From NCBI GenBank assembly GCA_030141605.1, contig JAQGDQ010000244.1, forward strand, positions 273,745-337,744: DNA of 64,000 bases. Reading direction: 5' to 3'. The notes under the pieces were generated by a model. It was given only the letters and a program-made list of their open reading frames with translations. It was not told where the DNA came from and did not search any database. The stretch is from Tubiluchus corallicola. Lineage: Eukaryota; Priapulida; Priapulimorpha; Priapulimorphida; Tubiluchidae. The position numbers were made by a program, and so were the translations under genes. How positions within the stretch are numbered: position 1 is the stretch's first letter; every line of letters starts with the position of its first letter. Shown here piece by piece: positions 21,754-35,100 of the stretch.

Positions 21754-22524
21754 TATAGGTTTTACATGTCAAATGTAGACCTGCGTTAACTCAAATGTAG
21801 ATTTAGGTTATTCAAATGTTTCTTGGTAACTCAAACGTAGACTTAGGTAGTTCAAATGTGTTAACAATGGGTTTCAAGAAATCTTAAGCGCTTTTGGTAA
21901 GTCAAATGTAGACACATGTCAAGTCAAATGTGACATTGGTATCTCAAATGTGGATAGGTGGTAAAGTTTAAGGATGTTAAATTTAATCTTCTTTAATTTC
22001 AATTTAATAATTGCTCCTAAGTTAAAATAACAACTTTTTTATATTTTTCTAATTTGCACTTAATAACTTAATTGCCGATTTATTCAAAGTAATGCATCTA
22101 CATTTGACTTACCTAAGTCGCATTTGAGTTACCAAAACACATTCGAGATTCCTATGTCTACATTTGACTTACCTAAGTCGCATTTGAGCTACCAAAACAC
22201 ATTCGAAATTCCTATGTCTACATTTGACTTACCTAAGTCACATTTGAGTTACCAAAACACATTCGAAATTCCTATGTCTACATTTGACTTACCTATGTCA
22301 CATTTGAGTTACCAAAACACATTCGAAATTCCTATGTCTACATTTGACTTACCTAAGTCACATTTGAGTTACCAAAACACATTCAAAATTCCTAAGTCTA
22401 CATTTGACTTACCTAAATCACATTTGAGTTACCAAAACACATTCGAAATTCCTATGTCTACATTTGACTTACCGAAGTCACATTTGAACTTTCCTGTGTC
22501 TACATTTGACATGTAAAACCTATA
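21754..22524. mobile_element. Fold-back (long inverted repeat) element, copy 1
   Basis: 771 bp. The ends are a 27-bp perfect inverted repeat beginning TATAGGTTTTACATGTCAAA. Each arm is built of roughly 20-bp subrepeats around TCAAATGTAGAC; the right arm has about six 60-bp higher-order units containing GTCTACATTTGACTTACC. TATA at both ends is compatible with a TA target. No transposase. The 130-residue frame at 22124-22516 exists only because 60 is a multiple of three. The element starts 112 bp after the EGF gene stop codon, so it may lie in that 3' UTR. Confidence 0.88.
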
Positions 22525-22529
22525 GAGTG

Positions 22530-23030
22530 ACCCCATCATGTCGTCGCTCAGGATATGATACAATTGTGTCATTTCTTCGTACCAGCATGAAAGTTTTCAC
22601 CTGGAAAGGATAAAAGAATGTCGTATAAGTAATCTATAGGATATAACCTATATTTAAATCATTTTTATCGACAATTGAAACATTTCTTTACACTTAAACT
22701 TAGAGAATATGGCGTTGTTTTTTGAATTTGAATTTAAGACAGTTCAATTACGTATTTCATTGATAAATTCGTTATGCTAATTAATGATGTTGTTACAATT
22801 CAGATTTTGAATACCTGTTAGAAAATTGTGAAACTGTCTTTGTGTTCGCCGCTTGCTTGACAATATATGAATTATGCAACCAATTGATATTTCATTACAA
22901 GATTATGCTACTTGTTGTAAACGAATAGCAAATTAAGTACTATATTAAAATAACAGTCATATCGTAGTATGTTAATTTCTGTAAAAGAAGCACTATATGT
23001 AACTTGAAATAACGGTATAATTTCGCGACG
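22530..23030. other. Non-coding stretch, nothing recognised
   Basis: AT-rich sequence between a fold-back element and a dispersed repeat. Confidence 0.4.
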
Positions 23031-23039
23031 CAACATAAT

Positions 23040-23620
23040 CTATTCTTGACAGAAGCTTCGTCTACCCTCAGAAATCCTGATCCGACGTCCAGCGGGTAGA
23101 ATTGAGGAGCTTGCGTATTTTAGGGCTCACAGGTTTTATGGAAGTGAATAATTCTGCGAAATGCACGATTACGTTTTCAGTTTTAGGGGCATTTCGTTTC
23201 CGTATGATTGTGACAAAGTTCTGGTGAGGACGTAACTAAGTTCACTGAGTGTTTGTACTTCAAGTTACATATACATGCTACTTCATAGAAAGTAATTTTT
23301 CATCACAATTGTTATATCAGGTGGCGAAGAAAAAATCTGGCGAGTTTCGACTACAATAATATTAAAATCGAGTGCCCTGCGAGGTTCAAGTATCACGGTT
23401 GATATTACAAGACATTACCTTTTGGCTGTGAATGTTACAAGTAATTTCTTTGAAAAATATTACAATTGTTATATCTGGTGGGGCAGAAAAAATGTGCCGA
23501 AGTTTGGATTACGATAAAATGAGAAGCAAGTGCGCCCACAAAGTTGAAATTTCAAAGCTTGATACAACTGTATATTAGCTTTTAGCTGAGAAAGTTACCA
23601 GTTCATAATTTTAGTGGTTT
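23040..23620 (+). repeat. Dispersed repeat family C, copy 1
   Basis: Shares a GAGGAGCTTGCGTATTTTAG segment, the TTTTATGGAAG and GAGGACGTAACTAAG segments and a GTTATATC.GGTGG segment with 25890-26290 in the same order and orientation. No coding content recognised. Confidence 0.75.
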
Positions 23621-24948
23621 CTAAGTTATAGCTAAAAAATTTTGTACATTAAAAAATTAAATACCGTAACAATGTCAGCTACAGCATGAATTAAAAACAA
23701 TGAAGTTGACGTAACAATCAAGCAGCAAAACAATCAAGAAATCCACCATTGTTTCTACCACTAAAGATAACGTACTGATAATGATTTGTTACCAAGAAAA
23801 AATTGGATTTAACCCTGTAGTCTCAAACTCCAATCTCGAATACCAATCTGCCGTTTGATACAGAGGAACTAAAGACAAAACTGTTGATTTCACTAATATT
23901 CCTTATTCCTTATTGGACCAAATACTCCTTAAAGGGGTGAAAAACTTTGTCAGGTGTTGGAAGAAACGCTTTTATCTGGTATGCAGTGAAAATGCACCGT
24001 AATAGATGATTTAATTTCAAGCGATTTCATTGTGATCAAAACTTTGCCACGTTTTTGGGCCACCTAATATAAACCACGTATGAAATGTTTATATAACACT
24101 TTTAGAAAGTTGATATAGCTATTTCTGACATTGAAGTCTAAAAGTGGAACGAAAAAAAAACGAGTTTAGGAACAAAAATTTACTAGTAGTTCTACTTTGT
24201 GGAACCCCCGTTCATTTTGATTCATTATAATAAGTAAATACATTTATGTAATATGTGTAAGCGCATCTTAGTAACCATTACGTAATCGGTACTAAATTTT
24301 ATAGCTTTTTCGTAGTTCTATATATAATTAGGAAACCATTTTCAGGCAATGCGTGATCTACATTGTATCTTGCCGATTAAGCAGTTAGTCGACGCGATTA
24401 CCAGTCAGTCTGACTTTTTTGTTAAGAATATCATAATTGATAAATTTGTGAGGATTGGTTTGGTAGAGCAGAAACGCTCAAGACGTTTACAAGAAATAGT
24501 AAAATAATTTTTGTAAAGTTTAAAAGTCTATTACGTTACGCATGCGTGATATGTGTTAGAAAATATTAGACAGTTCTTTTAATTATACTATTTGTTGTTT
24601 TGTAGAAATTACTCGGTAGTTTTTCTGACAAGAATGCTGCACTGTATTCACAGTCTCGTGCAATTAATAATTGTGTTTCGTTACAAAATTTACAATGTTC
24701 GTTGTGCACTTAAAACTAAAATACGCGCAATTATGATTAATACTAAATTTCATTAGTGAATATTACGAAACACTGTGTTTCATAATTGATCGAGTAAAAG
24801 TGCGTATTTTTGTTTTATTTTTTGAGAATGAGAATAAACTTTCTAAATTTATGCTGGATGGTTAGTGTCTGTGTAACTGGGGTTTAATGCATCAAAGATT
24901 CGTCTATTTTACGTATGTGACAGTGTACAGTGAGAGAAAGTTTTATAG
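23621..24948. other. Non-coding stretch, nothing recognised
   Basis: AT-rich; no splice-flanked exon, RNA gene or transposon end was recognised. Confidence 0.4.
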
Positions 24949-24956
24949 CATAGATG

Positions 24957-25264
24957 CAGGGCGTATTTCAGCCTAAGCGAGGCCCGTGGGGCTTGTGAGG
25001 CCCCCTCGGGGGGTGCCGTGCGCCACCATGGTTGACGGCCAGAAAATTTTTGAACTGCTAGAACGCCGGAGAAGCATTTTCAAAGAGAAAATATGGAGTC
25101 ATACAGTTGTAAAAGGAAAGAACAATTGAAAGAAAAACTGCTTTATTCTCAAGACCTGTCCTTAATACTTGTCAATACTCACAAAAACAACATCGCAATA
25201 GTAATACCGTCACTGTACAAGAGGTGTGAAATCATTGAAAACGTGAACATGGCAGCGCGCGAGG

Positions 25265-25341
<77 letters not shown>

Positions 25342-25446
25342 GCAGTATGTTCGCATAAAGCAAAAAAAGTTACCTTGGCGCGAGGCCCCCTGGAGGTTGA
25401 GGCCCCGGGGAAGTATCCCCACTTTCCCCCTCTGAAATAGGCCCTG
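24957..25446. mobile_element. hAT-like MITE carrying a (GA)n tract
   Basis: 490 bp with TIR CAGGGCGTATTTCAG against CAGGGCCTATTTCAG. The flanks are CATAGATG (24949-24956) and CACAGATG (25447-25454), an 8-bp target duplication with one mismatch. A (GA)n run fills 25268-25338. Open frames across the GA run on both strands are repeat artefacts. Confidence 0.85.
25268..25338. repeat. (GA)n microsatellite
   Basis: About 71 bp of uninterrupted GA inside the hAT-like MITE. Confidence 0.97.
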
Positions 25447-25719
25447 CACAGATGATCCCGGTCGAAATTCAATGCACGGATTGCGAAATTTGGAAATAAA
25501 ATTGACAAATTCCAAGCAATACTATTTTAAAGGGAAAGAAAAGGGAAAATGAATGCCTTCAAAAACCTTCCACCTCTATTACTTTGAATTAAGCCTTACA
25601 TATGTAATTGAAAAAAAAGATTCTTAGTAATTTAAAATATTCGTGCCACTGGCTCATCAAAGAGCACATTATTTGAAAATATAAAGTAAAAAATACTTTT
25701 GCTTAGTTGAGTAGTTGAG

Positions 25720-26290
25720 TGAAGAGTGTGTCACGAATGCTCTTATTTTTTTCAAGTTTTACGTAATGATACCTAAACTTGTTTCAAAATGGCTGCGAAT
25801 TACGGTCATTGTGGGAGTTTAGATGTACAAGTTTTATAGAGTCCTCATAACCCCTGATCCAACTCCCCCCTCACCCCCCCCCCCCGGCCCGCGGATAGAA
25901 TCGAGGAGCTTGCGTATTTTAGGGCTCACCTGGTTTTATGGAAGCGAAAGATTCTGCGTAATACAAGATTACATTTTCAATTTTAGGGACATTTCGTTTT
26001 CGTGTGACTGTGACAGAATTCTAGGGAGGACGTAACTAAGGTTACTGAGCGTTCTTGCTTCAAATTACATGCACAAGTAACTTTACAGAAAGTAACTTTT
26101 TTCATCATTATTATATCGGATGGCGCAGAAAAAACGTACCGAAGTTCCGACTACAATAATATTAGAACCAACTGCCACACAAAGTTCAAATTTCACAATG
26201 TGATGTTACCATACATTGGCTTTGGGTGGTCAAAGCTAGTAGTTCACAGCTTTCGTGGTTTCAAAGTAACGGCTAAAAAACTTTTACTGC
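25720..26290 (+). repeat. Dispersed repeat family C, copy 2
   Basis: The right part (25890-26290) matches 23080-23620. The left part (25720-25850, with AAATGGCTGCGAATTACGG and TGGGAGTTTA) is related to 40735-40880 and 45055-45190. The family is therefore a composite with at least four copies in the window. Confidence 0.7.
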
Positions 26291-26436
26291 AAACACAAAC
26301 TCTAGATGCAATAAGACAGTATGTCAGTCGTACAGAATTTGAAGACGACTTTTTTAGCTTTATTTATGATGAGCGTTTTGTTGTCTTTTAGGAAATTCAT
26401 TGTGAACTGGTCTTTCTGTCAAACTATTGTAGTTGA

Positions 26437-26697
<261 letters not shown>

Positions 26698-26699
26698 TT

Positions 26700-27543
26700 T
26701 TATTACTGAAAATCAAATTTCCAACACGAAAATTACAAACTCGACGCATACCCGATGGTTTTATCAGCGGGCAGAACTCGGGTAATGATTTCCAGATCAT
26801 ACTAACAATTTGACTTAACATAGCTGCACAAGGTATATACACAGATATACAAATTTAGTTGTAAACTCTATGAAGTGAAAATAACTATTTACTAAGCATT
26901 TGTACACATGTGATAAACAAATATTTTACCTATATGATAATCACAGTGATGCGGTTATATGTCCGCTAACAAAGCTATACTATTTAATTCAAAAATCTAT
27001 GCATACAGTCGTAAATGAAATTTCCAATCGATATTAATTCTCCTTCAAATAAATTTGCAATATTACTATAATTTAACGAGTACAGTGATCTATAAAGTGC
27101 ATTTCATGGCACTAGCACAATCTAAAGCATCCCAGACCACGAAGTAAACAGCAGAGCACAATAAGTGATTTTTTTTGGAAATTACATTTACTAATTAATC
27201 ACTAAAGTAATTAATCACCACTCGTTAGTAATTTGTGTGACGTGCGTTTCACGTGTTTGGGCTACACCATTAAGTTAGTATGATCACTGTCAGTTACACC
27301 TGCCCGAGTTTTACTCGCTCCAATGACTCTGGTCTGGTTGTTACCATCAACGTAAAATTTGGTTAGCGCGATCATGAGAGGTCACATCTGATCTGCTCGT
27401 CAGTCATTACTCTCAGACGGACACTTTCGCTTCAAAAATGCTCTAGAAATGGTTACAGGACTTTGTAGAATTGGGCAAGTTTTCATGTAGAAAGTCGTTT
27501 AGGCTTGGGTGGCAAAGTGCGTTTCTTAGTTGATGAACGAGCC
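26700..27543. other. Upstream region of the chitin deacetylase gene
   Basis: No exon recognised. The last 200 bp before the ATG at 27544 should hold the promoter; a TCAGTC initiator-like site lies near 27402, but no TATA box is evident. Confidence 0.35.
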
Positions 27544-27607
27544 ATGAACATTATGACTAACTGCCGTCTTAGCCTCGTATTTTTTACTAGTTTCTATACA
27601 GCAATAG
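27544..27607 (+). CDS. Chitin deacetylase exon 1 (signal peptide)
   Basis: 64 nt: 21 codons plus one base, ending at G|GTAAGT. Encodes [20 protein letters not shown] then I and a split Gly/Val codon. Phase 1 fits exon 2 exactly, and a leader is needed there because exon 2 starts directly with the mature N-terminus. Confidence 0.72.
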
Positions 27608-29069
27608 GTAAGTGTTCAGTCACGTTTTGTCACCTTTTATAATTACGTTTTAGCTTTCAGTTCGCAAGTCATCAAACATGTTCATGTGTCAGAATCGAGA
27701 TTCGCAATAACCGAGATCTTAAGCCAATTAGATTAGATTAAACTCGTTTTTTTCCGCGTAGAGCCATTCAAAAACATAAAAAAAACATTACGTCACACTA
27801 CAATAAAATACTACAATGAAAGCTGCACTAAAGATACTACTGTATACAGTCAGTAAATAGGCATTCGCACGTATCAGGCTTGACGATTGTTATTTGTTGA
27901 AGACTGTTATTCCACATCTTAAAATAACAAGATTGTATAATTCGTACGGAATTGACAATATCTGGTAGATGTTTATTGTTCACAAGTTCTAGTAATCGTT
28001 TTCTTATACTGTATAATGTCTTATACTACTTATATTTTCTTATATTCTAACTGGCTTTATTACAAAAACGTGAAAAATGTGGCAATGATAAATTTGCACA
28101 CGTGTCAGAAATGCAGGGTAGAGAAAACAGAGCCAAGAAATTGACCCAAAACTCGCTTAAAAGCAAACTGTAGGCCTGTGAATTTCTACATTTGGTTTCG
28201 TAAAAGTTTTTATAGGCCTAAAGAAAAGAATCAACATCAAACTTTCAAATTTAATTCTGCGCGCATCTCGGATAATGTTTCCCAATCATCTGCAATGAAC
28301 GCAAAGATTTGAGAAGACTTTTAGGAGACTTCGAAATTTTCAACCATAACTTGTAAAACGTGCATTAAAAAGAATTTTTTAATATAATCAAAACCATTTT
28401 TAGTACAGTGATTTGTAGTCAGCAAATGGAATTTTTTATCAGCAAAGTTCTTCGATATTTTCTTTTTGAAGAGAAATTTAAACCCTTGTCATTTTCGTAC
28501 GCATTAATTTTATTTACAGCTTTACAGAAGCTGTTTCTGTTTAGTTTAACCTCAAAAGTTTAAGTGGCCAGCGTTCACACAAATTTTTTCTCTGTGAAGT
28601 TATAACAGGTTCGCTTTTTAACGAAATGGGTCTACTATAACAGACCTGCTAGTTTTTGACGTACACATGTACACAACCTTCAGTTATATACAGTAAACCT
28701 GTACCAATCGCAGACAGATGTTAGTAGAAAAGAATTAAGATAGAATAAATTATATTAGATCTGTACAACAGGCAGTTCAAGGCAGACTACAATTTGCAAG
28801 TACATGATATCAGTCATAGGGCCATAATCTACCCGCGTTTGTCACTACAGTATAATAAATACCTCTTGTACTATTAATATACTTAGGTATCTGTATATAC
28901 CTAAGAATATTGAAGCATTGAAACTATTAAATTCCCACTGACATTGCAAGCTTCCAATTTCTGAGAAGAGCAAAAGTTCCTACAATTACGTAGAAGACGA
29001 ACTCACCGCGACCGCTATCCCCGTTCCCAAGAATCTGCAAGCTAAGTGAGGATGCTAAACGAAGAATAA

Positions 29070-29130
<61 letters not shown>

Positions 29131-32100
29131 ACATTAATGTTTATAAAGTTTCTGCTTCCATTAAAGAATCAGTTTTCCTTGAAACTTGGCTTGGCTAATG
29201 TATATATGTGGAAAATTTCAGACTTGACGTCAACAGAGGATTATTTGCGCGCTCAGAAATAAGTTTAATGCTTGCGAAACTTCTGCACACCTCGTTGGAG
29301 ATGTTGATGGAGCTAGGAACAAAACTTTATTTCATCTTTCTTCATCTCCATACGTCGAGTTATGCAACTTCGATTTAACTGCTAACCACTCACTATGGGT
29401 CTTGCTTGCGAAAATGCTATAGCCAAAATACTAAGTACTAGAATATACATAATGAACGCAGTAGCGAAATTTGGACCCGTGTATATGAAGCGCTGGATTA
29501 CAGTTCGTCTTTGGAAATTAGGTTTTAGTACTAATTAGTACTTTTACTACTAGTTTTAGTACTTTTTTGAACAAAAAGGATAATGCTGCCCTAGTGAATG
29601 TACCTACAGAGCTAATTTCTAAAATTACTAAAGGAACTTTCTTAAACATGAAAAATCACACACTTTACAGGTCACTGTCAGTTTTACATGTTGCGTAAAA
29701 ACCTAAATTTGTGAGAATCTGCTTTAAGACGCAGCGAATTGACATGTATCTTGTGTCGAAATCCGGCACTGCGTTTAGAGGTTTGGGGAGGGGTACAATA
29801 ACATAACACTGGGCGTAGTGGCGATACATCGAAGACCCAGGCTTATTAGACCTTGAAAATGAAACATCAAAATTTAATGGCATCGGCTAAGCAATAAACG
29901 TTTGGTGTTATAGAGGTTATATTATAGTTAAGATTAACCTCACGCAGTTCACTGTTACACGTTACGTGACTACATGTTTTGCTTAACAATTGTAGCATTT
30001 GCTTAACCGCTAGTCATAGATACTTATTGTTGAGAATTCAACCTGCAATTGGCTTATCATTAGTGATGCAAGTAATGTTGAAGGTGATTTATGACTGAAA
30101 TGACGTCCTTGAGCTACATGCGTACTTGGGCTATCATAGGGCCTAATGTAGCGTTTTTTCAATTTAGCAAAACAATTTAATTTACTCCCTATAGCGTAAC
30201 TGTGTAAAAATGTACATAAATTTGATTTATGGAACAAATTGCTTTCAGATGCTATTGTAGTAACCAAGCTATCTTAAGCATCTTTTTCACAATCTTGCAT
30301 ATGCTATTGTAGTAACCAAGCTATCTTAAGCATCTTTGTGACAATCTTGCATATGCTATTGTAGTAACCAAGCTATTTTAAGCATCTTTTTCACAATCTT
30401 GCATATGCTATTGTAGTAACCAAGCTATCTTAAGCATCTTTGTGACAATTTTGCATATGCTATTGTAGTAACCAAGCTATCTTAAGCATCTTTGTGACAA
30501 CCTTGCATATGCTATTGTAGTAACCAAGCTATCTTAAGCATCTTTTTCACAACCTTGCATATGCTATTGTAGTAACCAAGCTATCTTAAGCATCTTTTTC
30601 ACAACCTTGCATATGCTATTGTAGTAACCAAGCTATCTTAAGCATCTTTTTCACAACCTTGCATATGATATTGTAGTAACCAAGCTATCTTAAGCATCTT
30701 TTTCACAACCTTGCATATGCTATTGTAGTAACCAAGCTATCTTAAGCATCTTTTTCACAACCTTGCATATGATATTGTAGTAACCAAGCTATCTTAAGCA
30801 TCTTTTTCACAACCCTGCATATATTTCAATGTCTCGAGGTTACCGGTTGGCAAATCCAGCCAGTCGAATTGCTGTCTTTCATTTTATTAGCAAAGCAACG
30901 TTGGTAAACTATAATAGCTGCTAGTAAAATACGTAGCGAAATTGTTTAAAAACAGTTTGAGTTTTGTAATTTGGTTTATAGAAATAAACTGAGCATAAAA
31001 ATCAAGAGATTTGTAACGAGTAATTTTTACAGACACTGTAAATTATAAATTTACATGATTTGTCGTTGCTGCAGGCCGTCCTATTGTTAAACAAGTTTAT
31101 TGAATAACTTATTCTTATTGTAATTGTATCGCAAAACTAAAATCTGTGTTAGTGATTACAGCCGCTCAGCCAAGCAGAATAATTTGGTCATTCTGAACAC
31201 GACTAAGAAGTAGTTTTACGCTCCTACGACTGACCCTGAAATAATTGCATAAGCATTGTTTAATAGTTTAACTAAGACAAGCTTCATCCATGCTTTTATC
31301 GCACAGGCAGCCTAGTTAAAAAAATATTGGGGGGGGCATCTTCAAGCCAAGAGCCTGTACGCAGGGTCGAATTATGACGTTTTGGGACCCTGGGTTAATG
31401 AAATTATGGCACCCCTCAGACGGAACCACCCCCTAACTCGCCCGCACCTGTCTTGAATATTTTTTACTTTTAATATATTTTAGCGAGATTTATAGCTTGA
31501 AGTAGCCATCGCAACTGATTTAAAGGAAAACCGAATGATTGTTTAGACTCAATCTCATTTTAATTTACTGACCAAAATATACATTTTCTTGCCTATAAAA
31601 GTCAGCACTTGTTCCTTATATTTGAATAATTAGCTTGGAAAGTTAATTAACGGCAACCGAGCACGTGTTGTTTACGTCAGAAACTAACCACAGTTTGTGC
31701 AATTGCAGGCGTCTTTCTTCCATTGCGCGTCAAGGACATTTGCGTAGGTGTCACAGTACTGCTTAAATGCATGATGTCACGAAAAATGGGCTTTACATCA
31801 TATGACGTCAGAAACTAACCACATTTTGTGCAATGGCAGGCGTCTTCCTTTGCGCGTGAAGCACATTTGCATAGGTGTTACAGTACTGCTTAAACGCATG
31901 ATGACACGAAAAATAGGCTTTACATCATATGACGTCAGAAACTAACACTACAGTTCGTGATCATGCTTATCACGGTACAGCCTTCTATTTCTCGGCCACG
32001 CGAATGTGACAAAAAGGCGTCACTGCCAATCTTGGTAGATTCACTGAGCCGTGCGTAGCTTTGAAAGTTTAACGAAATTTGAGTATCCGAGGTAATTATT

Positions 32101-35100
32101 ATTTAATCTAAGCTTTGATTTAAAATAAGCTATTGTAGTTTTCAATATTTCAGAGCATTCTTTATTCTGAACTCATGTTTACACAATCATCCGGTTTTCC
32201 TTTAAATAAACAAGAATGGCCGTCTTGTTTATCAATAAAAATGTTCTTTAAACAATACCACTATTTTGGTATTTATTGCAAACCAAATTAGCACATAATT
32301 CAACACAATCAGTTTGTGTGAAAAACTGATTTTTTTACCAAATGCTTTGTTACCGCAAGGGCTCTGGGATGCAGCCTATAGTAGCTACAGGATAATGCAG
32401 ACCTGCCTGTACAGTTAGGTTCGAACTTCTATAATACGAATTTTTATACTTGTTTGAGAAGTTTCAACAGTTTCACATTTTTGTGTGCGCATTTGTGCAT
32501 GTAACCCTAAGTATGAAGGTTATTATAACCTCACTGTAAAAAATAAGCACCATTTCATTGTTGCAAAGACGACAAAGTTGAAAATTTAACTAACGATTCA
32601 CAGATTATAGCTAAAACCAAAGAACGTGATTAATAATTAATATAACTCAATTATTTTAAGCAACGCTACGTGAGATTTGCAATAGCACCAATTTCTTGGT
32701 AACGAATGTTGTTGTTTATTGTTAGTATTAAATAACCTGGGCATTCGTGAGCCTAATTGGCGTCACAGATTGGCAGTGACCATAACATCATGAACGCCTC
32801 GTGATTTCGATAAATGGGACAATACGACGGCTAACGACATACATATTACAGTACACGCAAAACATGTAATTGTATACAGAGATTAGTGTTGTAAAACCCG
32901 ATGTTATGTTTATGAGTTCTCTGTGTTTGTGACCATGAAACGTCAACAAAGCACAATAACTAAACCACGTTGTAGCGGGGCGGCATGCGTAACCAAACTC
33001 ACTTACATAATCGCGTCACAGCTCTTAACTTTTTACGCTGATCTGATTTTCCTTCGAAACTTGAGGTGTGTTCACGCTGCTGCGGGGTATGCGGTTGTCC
33101 GGTTTATCTGGTTCTGTGACACAGTGTTGACGTCGACGATGCGATAAGAAGTTGCCCAGTTGAAACATGCTCTATTCGAACATAGACTAAGTCATTCCAT
33201 AGCTGTAATAAGTGATCTATGCAAAACTAAGATTACTGTTGACTTAAATACTTGAATGAGCATGTTTATTGAGCGACGATCGTTTCGGCTACTGTAGTCA
33301 TTACGAAACTATAAATCAATGCAGAAAAGAAGAATAGATTGGAAATTAAATTATCAAAATAAACAAGGTTATGATGGAAAAAATAATTTGTTCTTTTTTA
33401 TTTGTCTCGGAAGACAATGGAGTGTGCGCCAAGAGAGTCAGTTATTGATCACATTGATGGAGCTGCAGCGTCGACTGTGGCTGAGCAGTCCGATCCTTGA
33501 ACGTCTCCAGAGCAAACGCCTGGGCAAGATGTAGGGAGATCCTGAGTTGCCCAGACAACAGGATCCCCTCTCTCCCTCCCAGGTGTAGTCCAAAGGAAAG
33601 CGGAGCGATACGTTTGGCACCAGGTTGGCTACAGGAGCTGCCGGAGTCAGTGAACATGCTGCACTGGTCGGCCTTCGGAGCCCCCACTCCTGATTTGGAA
33701 GGTTTACTCCTCTACACATGGCTGTTGGGTCACTTCACCTCCTCCGCCCTCTAGCTGTTGGCCGGTTGTACAGCTCCTCCGCCTAGTGTCGAGATACACT
33801 GTTGGCATCCCGCAAGCCTACAGCACCTGGTATTGCTAGGCGGTCACCCATCGAAGTACTAACCAGGCTCTACGTTGCTTAATTTCGGTGATCAGACGAG
33901 AACCGGTGTTTTCAATGTGATTTAGCCGTAGTCACTGTACATTTATTGTTTAAGAAATAGTACCAGTTGGCTATATTTGGTATAATGAGATTTACATGCT
34001 GCAAAGTCTATTAACCTGCTTAAGAAACAACCAGAAATCAAAGCAAAAAGCTTCTGCTTTGTTTAGAAGACGAACTGCAGCCTATGGAAAGGCGCACAGA
34101 GTCATTCTAACCTGGGTCAGTAGTAACAGATTTACGCTTTATTGGTTAGGGCAGCTAGCGTCTCTCCAGACCACGCCAAGGTGACCCAGTAACCGCGTTA
34201 AAAAACCTTGAGTGGACGCTGATTTGCAAGGTTGTAAGGTTGTAACTTTCCCTTTATGTTGACCGCCTGGCAAATTTCGTTACTTTCAGCTCAGCTCTAC
34301 CGGAAATAAAAAAGCAGATGTTGACCAACCTTTAACATACGAAAAACAGAATTAGAAATCATCTCCTTGTTAAATAAAAACTACGCAAAGGATTGATTGA
34401 TTGATTTAATATTTTATTTCAAACTTTACAAAGTTCGTATACATAATTTTACTATGGATGTATTGCAGTATGTTGTGTTTATTCTATAATTCTTGACTTC
34501 ACATTTTAATGTTAACATTTCTTATTTTTAAAATTTAATATGCTTAATTTCAGCGTAGATATATTATTTCTGTGTTTTATTTATTTTAAAGTACTTTTCC
34601 TAAATCCCTATTTTTAACAATAGAAGTTCTTGGTTTTTAGTAATTAATATGCTAATTTTACTGTGGATGTATTGCAATGTGTTGTGTTTATTTTATAATG
34701 CTTTTTTTTTAATTTTTTGTTTTTCATTTACAAACATATTTTTGTTTTTAGTAATTACTAACCACACTTGGAGTGTAATGGAAATAACGTTATGTTTTTA
34801 CATATCCATGTAAAAATATCTATTCTATTCTATTATACACATCACAAATAAATACATAAAATACAATAAATTATGGCTTACAATAATAATACAAATAACG
34901 ATTAACGATATAACAAACTTCGTTACTCACATCTAATCACAGAAGTAAAGTTTGCATCATTGTTTAAAATGTTCTTTCATATAAAATTCTCACGCTTATT
35001 CAGCCTGACGTGTAAACTGTATGCACATTTTCTCTGAATCACATCAAATAAGATTAAGTCTAGTAGAAATATATCTGGCGCTCGTATCGCACAAAAATTA

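Noticed and set aside
22124-22516. 130-residue repeat protein frame
   Set aside because: Lies wholly in the 60-bp units of the fold-back element right arm; 60 is a multiple of three.
25093-25515. Glu/Arg and Ser/Leu frames over 100 residues
   Set aside because: Created by the (GA)n tract inside a MITE.
30246-30825. Regular 52-bp repeats considered as a CRISPR array
   Set aside because: Repeats are contiguous with no unique spacers, and the sequence is eukaryotic.
31363-31440. CAGGGTCGAATTATG as the end of another hAT element
   Set aside because: No matching inverted end or 8-bp duplication was found within reach.
33438-33754. Overlapping frames in the GC-rich block beside 5S
   Set aside because: Open mainly because of GC richness; no domain, and better explained as the body of a 5S-headed unit.
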